The position numbers and the translations under genes are program-made. A stretch of 5,317 nucleotides of DNA from an uncultured Porphyromonadaceae bacterium. GTDB taxonomy: Bacteria; Bacteroidota; Bacteroidia; Bacteroidales; Muribaculaceae. Below, one piece after another: positions 1 through 5,317 of the stretch. The notes under the pieces are model-generated. The model was not told where the DNA came from. It did no database searches and saw nothing but the letters and a program-made list of their open reading frames with translations. Each line of letters begins with the position of its first letter. Position 1 is the first letter of the stretch. The stretch is taken from NCBI GenBank assembly GCA_902494595.1, contig CABUTY010000118.1, forward strand, positions 1-5,317. Direction: 5' to 3'.

Positions 1-526
1 CCAGGTCAACGTGCGCCATATCCTCCTGCGCCCGAAGGTCGACGATAAGGAACTGGCCAATGCCGTGGTGAAACTCGACTCCATGCGAAAAGAGATTGTA
101 GCCGGCAATTTCACCTTCGAGGAGGCTGCCAGGTTCGTGTCGCAGGACAAGGATACCAAGAACAACAAGGGTATAATGGTGAACCAGAAAACCGGCAACA
201 CCCGTTTCGAGATGCAGGATCTTCCCGCAGAGGCTGCCGCCAAAATCGAACTGATGCAGCCCGGCGACATCTCCGAGGCCTTCATCATGAAGGACCCCCA
301 GAAAAACAGGGATGTGGTGGCTGTGGTCAAGCTTACCAACCGTATACCGGGACATAAGGCCAATCTGTCGGACGACTTCAACCAGCTCAAGCAGATGTAC
401 GAGAACAGTACCCGTCAGGCTATCATCAAGGAGTGGGTGGAGAAAAAAATCAAGGATACCTACGTGAAGATAGGCGAGGGATGGGATGCCTGCGAGTTCA
501 ACTACGACGGCTGGATAAAACCCTGA
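1..526 (+). CDS. Parvulin-type peptidyl-prolyl isomerase (SurA/PpiC-like), C-terminal part, 5' truncated by window edge
   Basis: The reading frame is open from base 2 with no stop before it, and a GTG at base 11 falls inside a conserved strand (QVNVRHILL), so the real start lies left of the window and GTG is an internal Val. The visible 174 codons contain a rotamase domain. It shows the opening VRHILL strand with its conserved His, the FEEAARFVSQD helix, a KGIM turn in place of the usual glycine-rich GGxLG, and the LMQPGDISEAF segment, then closing strands ending VVAVVKLTNR. A charged helical tail of about 60 residues follows, ending in WIKP. Known for the family: cis-trans isomerisation of X-Pro bonds and chaperoning of outer-membrane proteins in the periplasm. 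The complete protein probably has a signal peptide and a further domain upstream, but these are not visible. The OstA-like gene starts 29 bases downstream on the same strand, which suggests an operon with an envelope role. The PPIase family is confident; the exact orthologue (SurA versus another PpiC paralogue) is not. Confidence 0.86.
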   Translation, partial: QVNVRHILLRPKVDDKELANAVVKLDSMRKEIVAGNFTFEEAARFVSQDKDTKNNKGIMVNQKTGNTRFEMQDLPAEAAAKIELMQPGDISEAFIMKDPQKNRDVVAVVKLTNRIPGHKANLSDDFNQLKQMYENSTRQAIIKEWVEKKIKDTYVKIGEGWDACEFNYDGWIKP

Positions 527-555
527 GTCACAGCTGACGTTATACCTGGAGTGAT

Positions 556-2706
556 ATGTTGAGGACGCGGAAACTGGTGTTGGCGATGGTGGCCATGGCC
601 GTGGCGATGTTTGCATTGTCATGGCTCTCCGACGTGTATGCCCAGAAGAAGCAGACAAAACCAAAGACTGCCGAGACTTATACCCGGCCAAAGCCCCGCG
701 AGCCGATAAAACCGCAGATTCCCTCTGTCAACAGATTTCAGGACGACAAGGTGTTTCTCGAGAATGCCGACTCTCTTTACCGCCCGGCAAACGAGTATGA
801 GGAATACCAGATTGTAAAAGGGAAGGTGAAGTTCCGTCAGGGCAACATGTGGATGTTCTGCGACTCGGCGTATTATTATCCGCAGAAGAACTCGATGGAT
901 GCTTTCGGGCATGTGGAGATGCAGCAGGGCGACACGCTGTTCGTCTATTCCGACCGGCTGTATTATGACGGCTTCGAGAAGCTGGCCACGCTCGTCAACG
1001 GCCCCTCGCGAAGCAAGGTGGAGCTGCGCAACAGGAAGGTGACGCTTACCACCGACAGTCTCAACTACAGCGTGGCTACAGAAACGGGATGGTATACTAC
1101 CGGCGGTGTGCTCGACGATGGGGTCAACACCCTTACCTCCGTTTACGGCGAGTACTCTCCCAACACCAAGGAGGCCAAATTCCGCGACAATGTGCTGTTG
1201 GTAAATAATAAGGAGGGTTACAGGCTCATTACCGAGGAACTCGACTACAATACCGCCACTCATATCGCCGACATAAATACAAAGACCGTCATAGAAGGTG
1301 CCAACGATACCATCGTGACCACACAAGGCACCTACAACACGTCGACCGACCATGCACAGCTTACGGCAAGGTCGACAATCACGCACCGCGACTCCCTTGA
1401 CAATGTGACATGGCTCGAAGGAGATTCCATCATCTACGACAAGGCCACAGGTATCAGCCGTGCCTATATGTTCCGCAACCCTATGCGCGACCAGCAGCCC
1501 ATGGTGATTACCGACACGGCGCGGAAAGTGCAGCTTATCGGCGGATATGGCGAGTATGACGACAGGACGCGGCGCGCCATTGCCACGGAATATCCCTTGC
1601 TCATAGAATATTCGCGGCCCGACTCCCTCTTCCTGCGTGCCGATACTATCATCTCGCTGATACAGCCGGAGTTGGTATGGCCCGACACTCTCGACAACAA
1701 TTTCAGCGCGGCCACGCGACGGCGTTTCGCGGCCATGGAGAGTATCCTCGACCTCGCCAAGGGTATGGATGTGGAGCTGTACCTCTATCCGGCGTCGATT
1801 CCGACGGGAATCAATATGCCGTCGTTGTCGTCCGGGGTACCGGCACGTGCAGAGGACAAAGTGCCTGGGAGACCCATGCCGGATGTTACATACGACGACC
1901 GCGATGTGCGTGACGACAGAAGTATGTCGGTAGAGATGCCTCGAGATACAGCAGCCGTTGCGCCGTTGCGCAGGCTTGACGCCCTCGGCAGGGACTCCGC
2001 TCTGATGGTACCCAAGGACTTCCATGTGGCAAGAGCCATAGGAAGAGCCCGGTTCTTCAACAAGGATATCCAGGGTGTGGCCGATACCCTGCTTTACCGT
2101 GAATACGATTCCTTGCTCTACATGATACGCAAACCCATAGTCTGGAGCGGGGAAAGGCAGGCCATGGGCAACATCATCCTTGTGCATCTCAATGATTCCA
2201 CCGCTGACTGGGCATATCTCCCCGACAACGGGATGCTTGCCGAACATGTCGACGAGGATTTCTATAACCAGATCATGGGTTCGGTGATGAAGGCGTGGAT
2301 AGAGAATCAGAAAATACGGAGGATGACTGCCGACGGCAATGTGCAGGTGGTGATGCTTCCTCAGGAGAACGATTCCACGTTCAACAAGCTGGTAAATGCG
2401 GAAAGCTCGCATCTTGCCGTGGACTTCGACAAGGGAGTGATGGAGCATCTGAAGATGTGGCCGGAGGTCACGGGACAGGTCAGCCCCGTGGGTATGGTCA
2501 AGATGGCCCAGAAGTATCTGCCCGGATTCAGATGGCTCGACATGCTTCGTCCCCGCCGGCAGTGGTACGGCGACAGGGTGCGATGGATTGACGACCTCGG
2601 CGAGGTGCCCGATGAGCTCGAGATATGGTTCAATGAACCGGAACAGGCCAAACGCCAGCCTCTAAGTCCTGCCGATTATAAGGAGAAGATGCGTATAAAC
2701 CGGTAA
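556..2706 (+). CDS. Secreted OstA/LptA-like protein (LPS-transport-related)
   Basis: This 716-residue protein has a Sec signal peptide: basic n-region RTRK, hydrophobic core about residues 7-24, and a likely cut after VYA at residue 29. No lipobox Cys is seen. A basic, Pro/Lys-rich linker (about 30-57) leads into OstA-type beta repeats over about residues 85-365. Recurring strands of the form DSxxY-xxxxx-A-xxGxV can be seen near 103 (CDSAYYY), 132 (SDRLYYD), 167 (TDSLNYS), 196 (VYGEY), 227 (EELDY), 290 (DSIIYD) and 331 (GYGEYDD). A second OstA-like portion (about 490-640) includes VADTLLYREYDSLLYM, ADGNVQVVM and a VNAESSHL strand. The family binds or bridges lipopolysaccharide in the periplasm. 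The length exceeds LptA, yet no LptD-type C-terminal barrel is apparent, so it is not simply LptD. The start is well constrained: a frame stop at 535-537 precedes it, ATG 556 is the first start, and GGAG lies at 548-551. Residues about 366-490 look like an insertion. The family is confident; the exact role is inferred. Confidence 0.87.
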   Translation: MLRTRKLVLAMVAMAVAMFALSWLSDVYAQKKQTKPKTAETYTRPKPREPIKPQIPSVNRFQDDKVFLENADSLYRPANEYEEYQIVKGKVKFRQGNMWMFCDSAYYYPQKNSMDAFGHVEMQQGDTLFVYSDRLYYDGFEKLATLVNGPSRSKVELRNRKVTLTTDSLNYSVATETGWYTTGGVLDDGVNTLTSVYGEYSPNTKEAKFRDNVLLVNNKEGYRLITEELDYNTATHIADINTKTVIEGANDTIVTTQGTYNTSTDHAQLTARSTITHRDSLDNVTWLEGDSIIYDKATGISRAYMFRNPMRDQQPMVITDTARKVQLIGGYGEYDDRTRRAIATEYPLLIEYSRPDSLFLRADTIISLIQPELVWPDTLDNNFSAATRRRFAAMESILDLAKGMDVELYLYPASIPTGINMPSLSSGVPARAEDKVPGRPMPDVTYDDRDVRDDRSMSVEMPRDTAAVAPLRRLDALGRDSALMVPKDFHVARAIGRARFFNKDIQGVADTLLYREYDSLLYMIRKPIVWSGERQAMGNIILVHLNDSTADWAYLPDNGMLAEHVDEDFYNQIMGSVMKAWIENQKIRRMTADGNVQVVMLPQENDSTFNKLVNAESSHLAVDFDKGVMEHLKMWPEVTGQVSPVGMVKMAQKYLPGFRWLDMLRPRRQWYGDRVRWIDDLGEVPDELEIWFNEPEQAKRQPLSPADYKEKMRINR

Positions 2707-2759
2707 GGATTGGCACAGATATTTACAAGAACGATAAGGGGAAATAGGATTCGAAGGGC

Positions 2760-4553
2760 ATGAGTGACATAATAAAACTGCTGCCGGATTCGGTTGCCAA
2801 CCAGATAGCTGCCGGAGAGGTGATACAGCGGCCGGCCTCGGTAATCAAGGAACTTGTGGAGAATGCTGTAGACGCCGGAGCTACCGACATAAGCGTGACC
2901 GTGGTAGACGCCGGCAAGACGCTGATACAGGTGGCCGACAATGGTTCGGGGATGAGCGATCTTGATGCGCGCATGGCTTTCGAGCGTCATGCCACATCCA
3001 AGATACGCGAAGTGTCGGACCTTTTCAAGCTGCACAGCATGGGCTTCCGCGGAGAAGCCCTTCCTTCGATATGCGCCATATCGGAGGTTGAGCTCAAGAC
3101 GCGGGCCAAAGGGAGCGCCATAGGTACGCGGCTGGTGATAGAGGCTTCCAAGGTCAAGAGCCAGGAGGCGGCCGTAGCGGAGACCGGAACCGTAATAAGC
3201 GTCAAGAGGCTCTTCTTCAATGTGCCGGCACGCCGCCGCTTCCTTAAGAGCGACAGGGTAGAGGAAAGCAATATCATGAGGGAATTCGAGCGTCTGGCGC
3301 TCGTCAACAATCATCTGCGCATGAGCATCGATACCGGCACACATCGTCTTGAACTGCGTGCCGGCACACTGCGGCAGCGTATCGAGGACATTTGGAAAGG
3401 ACAGCTCAAAAAGGAGCAGCTTCTTCCTGTGGAGATGGATACGCCGATAGTGAAAATCAGCGGCTTTGTGGCGCGTCCTGAATATGCGCGTCGGCAGAAT
3501 CCTCTGCAATATATGATAGTGAACGGCCGCAACATGCGCCATCCCTATTTCCACAAGGCGGTGATGAGCTGTTATCAGTCGCTGATAGCCCAGGGCACAC
3601 AGCCATGTTATTTCCTGGTGTTCGAGGTGGATCCGGCGCAGATCGACGTGAATATCCATCCCACGAAAAACGAGATAAAGTTTGAGAACGAGCAGCAGAT
3701 ATGGCCGTTGCTGGCATCGGCGGTAAAGACGTCGCTGGGGAGGTATTCGGCGGTGCCGAGTATCGACTTCAACTCCGATGCCATAGAGGTTCGTCCATTG
3801 TCGCCCGGGGAGATGCCGGAAGCGCCTTCCATGGGATTCAAGAGCAATTACAATCCGTTCCAGTCGGCTCGTATGCACCTCGGGAGCGAATCGCCGATGG
3901 TACGTCGGGAACCCGAAAAGAGGGTGGATACCGACTGGGAGTCGCTGTATACGGCCAGAGAGGCGGAGGGTGGCATAGCTCCCATGTGTCTGCAGTTTGC
4001 CCTGAAGTATATAGTGACCACAACCGCCGATGGCCTTATGGTGATAGACCAGCACCGCGCCCATCTGAAGATACTGTACAACGAGTATCTTGAGCGCAAC
4101 ACGCATTCGGAAGTGGTGAGCCGTCGGCTGATGTTCCCGGAGACGGTGATGCTCGACATGTCGCAGCAGGCGGCTCTCGGCGAAGTGGAGGCCGACCTTG
4201 TCCGCTATGGTTTCGCGCTGGAATATCAGCAGGACAACGAGTGGCAGGTTACCGCCATTCCCGCTCAGCTGCAGCAACACGATGTGAAAGAAGTGCTTCT
4301 GAGAATCCTCGATTCCATTACGGAGGATTCGGTGAACTATGGCAATGAGCAGAGACCGCAGGATACAATGCACCGGCAGATATCGCTGGTGATGGCCCGT
4401 TCCACGGCAATACGTCGAGGCGTAAGACTCTCCCAGAAAGAGATGGAGGAGATAATAGCGAAACTCTTCAGCCTTCCGGACCCGGCTCTTACTCCCAACG
4501 GGAACCCGGTGTTTATAACTCTGACGCCGGAACAGCTTGCAAAAATGATGTAA
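2760..4553 (+). CDS. mutL: DNA mismatch repair protein MutL
   Basis: Complete MutL of 597 residues. MutL couples mismatch recognition by MutS to strand removal, using ATP-driven N-terminal dimerisation. The N-terminal GHKL ATPase is intact: ANQIAAGEVIQRPASV (13-28), KELVENAVDAGAT (30-42) with catalytic Glu31 and Mg-binding Asn35, DNGSGM (60-65), HATSKI (77-82), GFRGEALPSI (95-104), NVPARRRFLK (154-163), the VNGR loop (254-257) and NIHPTKNEIKF (298-308) with the conserved Lys303. A variable linker (about 330-405) contains SNYNPF. The C-terminal domain starts near 406 and keeps the dimerisation fold signature but not the endonuclease residues: DQHRAH at 430-435 instead of DQHAxxE, and TPNGNP at 578-583 instead of CPHGRP. 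The start is ATG 2760 because an in-frame TAG at 2745-2747 excludes anything earlier; TAGGA at 2745-2749 and GAAGGG just before the ATG are weak ribosome-binding candidates. The gene follows the OstA-like gene by 53 bases with no visible terminator between, so co-transcription is likely. Confidence 0.97.
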   Translation: MSDIIKLLPDSVANQIAAGEVIQRPASVIKELVENAVDAGATDISVTVVDAGKTLIQVADNGSGMSDLDARMAFERHATSKIREVSDLFKLHSMGFRGEALPSICAISEVELKTRAKGSAIGTRLVIEASKVKSQEAAVAETGTVISVKRLFFNVPARRRFLKSDRVEESNIMREFERLALVNNHLRMSIDTGTHRLELRAGTLRQRIEDIWKGQLKKEQLLPVEMDTPIVKISGFVARPEYARRQNPLQYMIVNGRNMRHPYFHKAVMSCYQSLIAQGTQPCYFLVFEVDPAQIDVNIHPTKNEIKFENEQQIWPLLASAVKTSLGRYSAVPSIDFNSDAIEVRPLSPGEMPEAPSMGFKSNYNPFQSARMHLGSESPMVRREPEKRVDTDWESLYTAREAEGGIAPMCLQFALKYIVTTTADGLMVIDQHRAHLKILYNEYLERNTHSEVVSRRLMFPETVMLDMSQQAALGEVEADLVRYGFALEYQQDNEWQVTAIPAQLQQHDVKEVLLRILDSITEDSVNYGNEQRPQDTMHRQISLVMARSTAIRRGVRLSQKEMEEIIAKLFSLPDPALTPNGNPVFITLTPEQLAKMM

Positions 4554-4590
4554 AAAAACCGGGATAATCCGTTGATTCGGATTATCCCGG
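4552..4590 (-). terminator. Rho-independent terminator of malQ, overlapping the mutL stop codon
   Basis: A perfect 13-bp inverted repeat (CCGGGATAATCCG at 4559-4571 and CGGATTATCCCGG at 4578-4590) encloses a 6-base loop. Read on the minus strand, the stem is followed at once by seven T residues (complement of the A run 4552-4558), the classic intrinsic terminator layout, 73 bases past the malQ stop. On the plus strand the stem is followed by CTGAATTATC, not a T run, so it should be a poor terminator for mutL. The A run is shared with the mutL TAA stop at 4551-4553. The structure is seen directly; termination activity is inferred. Confidence 0.83.
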
Positions 4591-4650
4591 CTGAATTATC
4601 GGGGTTAATCAGGATTTATCGGGATTAATCGAGCATCGGCAGGATTAATC
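4591..4650. repeat. Three degenerate tandem units of 20 bases
   Basis: Three successive 20-base units each end in TTAATC (ends at 4610, 4630 and 4650): CTGAATTATCGGGGTTAATC, AGGATTTATCGGGATTAATC and GAGCATCGGCAGGATTAATC. By hand alignment units 1 and 2 match at 16 of 20 positions, and units 2 and 3 at 12 of 20. TTATCGGGGTTAATC (4596-4610) and TTATCGGGATTAATC (4616-4630) differ at a single base. The same GGATTATCC-like word also forms the arms of the neighbouring terminator stem. The repeats lie in the 3' untranslated space between convergent genes. Function is unknown. Confidence 0.62.
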
Positions 4651-4655
4651 CCGAT
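4618..4655. repeat. Second 13-bp perfect inverted repeat downstream of malQ
   Basis: ATCGGGATTAATC at 4618-4630 is the exact reverse complement of GATTAATCCCGAT at 4643-4655, with a 12-base loop. It begins 8 bases after the malQ stop and could fold in the malQ or a read-through mutL transcript. No T run follows on either strand, so it is not a classic intrinsic terminator by itself. It may be an mRNA 3'-end stabilising hairpin, or a by-product of the tandem repeats that supply its left arm. Unit 4596-4610 could pair with the right arm instead, with one G-T wobble, giving alternative folds. Confidence 0.68.
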
Positions 4656-4663
4656 TGTCGGTA

Positions 4664-5317
4664 TCAGCGGTTTGTATTCTTGATCTGGAGGGTCAAAGCC
4701 TTGTTGAAGGCATCCTGCGAGATGAGGTTCTCCACGGTGAGGTGCATGCGGTAACGCCAGTAGTGTCTGGGGTTTGCGGGCACGTTGATCACTTCATCGT
4801 TTGGGTTTTCGCGACGCAGGCCGCCGTCGCAGGCAAGCCAGTCCTGCAAGGGCAGGATTACCAGCATCGAGGGACTTGCCAGCTGCAGGTTCACTATCTT
4901 CTCGCAAATCCATGGCTCGGCGAAATGCGGTGCAGGACCTCCCTCATGGAGCACATTGTTGTAGAAACGCTGCGACACGCCATGGTCGGCTTCCCACCAG
5001 TGGCGTATGCCTCCCATGTCGTGGGTGGAGGTGGTGCATACCGAATAGTAGGGATAATGCCATGTGTCGCCGAACTGAGCGTGCGGATCCTTGGGCATAC
5101 GCTGAATCTCGAGGCTCAGTATCTTGAGCTGGTTCATAACCTCGGGAACGCAGTCGGGAATCATGCCGAGATCCTCGCCGCAGGCGAGCATGCCCGTGGA
5201 GTCGAGAAGAGGCGGAAGCTTCCACATGGCCTTGCCATACCAGAAGTCATTGTGACGGTGGTAGAAGAAGTCGTTGTACAGGCGGTTGAAGTTACATTTG
5301 GCATAGTCCGACAGTAC
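4664..5317 (-). CDS. malQ: 4-alpha-glucanotransferase (amylomaltase, GH77), C-terminal part, truncated by window edge
   Basis: The minus-strand frame is open from base 5317 to the TGA at 4664-4666, giving the last 217 codons. An ATG at 5225-5227 is internal: the residues before it (FNRLYNDFFYHRHNDFWYGK) are typical of the enzyme. The family transfers alpha-1,4-glucan segments between maltodextrins in the cytoplasm and feeds maltose or glycogen breakdown. Visible active-site pieces are CGEDLGMIP, whose Glu (codon 5174-5176) matches the GH77 general acid/base, and TSTHDMGGIRHWW, whose Asp (codon 5018-5020) matches the third catalytic carboxylate. They are 52 residues apart, close to the 55 in Thermus amylomaltase (340 and 395). 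The nucleophile Asp lies outside the window. GEDLGMIPDCV resembles plant DPE2 and Bacteroidetes MalQ, which usually carry N-terminal CBM20 starch-binding domains; these would be off-window. The tail ends NPRHYWRYRMHL, then a short helix. The gene converges on mutL across 110 bases and has its own terminator. Confidence 0.92.
   Translation of the reverse strand, partial: VLSDYAKCNFNRLYNDFFYHRHNDFWYGKAMWKLPPLLDSTGMLACGEDLGMIPDCVPEVMNQLKILSLEIQRMPKDPHAQFGDTWHYPYYSVCTTSTHDMGGIRHWWEADHGVSQRFYNNVLHEGGPAPHFAEPWICEKIVNLQLASPSMLVILPLQDWLACDGGLRRENPNDEVINVPANPRHYWRYRMHLTVENLISQDAFNKALTLQIKNTNR

Noticed and set aside
11..526. Treating GTG at base 11 as the start of a 171-residue protein.
   Set aside because: The frame stays open to the window edge, and GTG encodes the Val of the conserved VRHILL strand, so the gene is cut by the window, not short.
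526..537. Short palindrome GTCACAGCTGAC between the isomerase and OstA-like genes.
   Set aside because: Only 4 bp of stem around a 4-base loop, with no T run; too weak to call a terminator or operator.
619..2448. A 609-codon open frame antisense to the OstA-like gene.
   Set aside because: It is codon-aligned with the sense gene. Its stops would need sense TTA, CTA or TCA codons, which this genome seems to use rarely (the frame ends at the sense TCA at 619-621). The protein is rich in His, Arg and Val with no recognisable domain.
2707..2759. Possible separate promoter for mutL in the 53-base gap.
   Set aside because: No convincing Bacteroidetes TAnnTTTG element with an upstream TTG was found; TATTTACA is only a loose match.
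2676..4373. A 565-codon open frame antisense to mutL, reaching into the OstA-like gene.
   Set aside because: It has the same cause: codon-aligned with mutL and kept open by rare TTA/CTA/TCA codons. The translation is His/Arg/Leu-rich with no family signature, while mutL on the other strand is unmistakable.
4801..5127. A 108-codon plus-strand frame opposite malQ, and a 93-codon minus-strand frame at 4944-5225.
   Set aside because: Both overlap the well-supported malQ frame in other frames and show no domain or start signal.

Overview
The window looks like ordinary chromosomal DNA from a member of the order Bacteroidales. The DNA is moderately GC-rich by eye, which would fit a Muribaculaceae-like lineage better than the AT-richer Bacteroides, but this is a guess. 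Four points support Bacteroidales: the gene order parvulin isomerase - OstA-like protein - mutL; the MutL C-terminal half, which carries DQHRAH where nuclease-type MutL has DQHA; the DPE2-like amylomaltase; and weak Shine-Dalgarno signals. Taxonomy is inferred from protein character only.

Layout. Bases 1-526 (+) hold the C-terminal part of a periplasmic parvulin-type peptidyl-prolyl isomerase of the SurA/PpiC kind. Bases 556-2706 (+) encode a secreted 716-residue OstA/LptA-like protein. Bases 2760-4553 (+) encode the complete mismatch-repair protein MutL. These three genes are co-directional with gaps of 29 and 53 bases and probably share transcripts. Bases 4554-4663 form a short convergent intergenic region with two perfect 13-bp inverted repeats and a run of about 20-bp degenerate direct repeats. 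The hairpin next to mutL is followed by seven T residues only on the minus strand, so it is best read as the terminator of the gene on the right. Bases 4664-5317 (-) are the C-terminal 217 codons of a GH77 4-alpha-glucanotransferase (malQ), which runs off the right edge.

How the genes relate. The isomerase and the OstA-like protein both belong to envelope biogenesis: folding of outer-membrane proteins and handling of lipopolysaccharide. MutL is a DNA-repair housekeeping gene that appears to share the operon without an evident functional link. MalQ belongs to maltodextrin/glycogen metabolism and is a separate, convergent unit.

I found no mobile element, CRISPR array, RNA gene, defence system or clearly new system. 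The points most worth a second look are the MutL C-terminal domain, which has lost every recognisable endonuclease residue, the repeat-rich convergent intergenic region, and a probable insertion of about 120 residues in the OstA-like protein.
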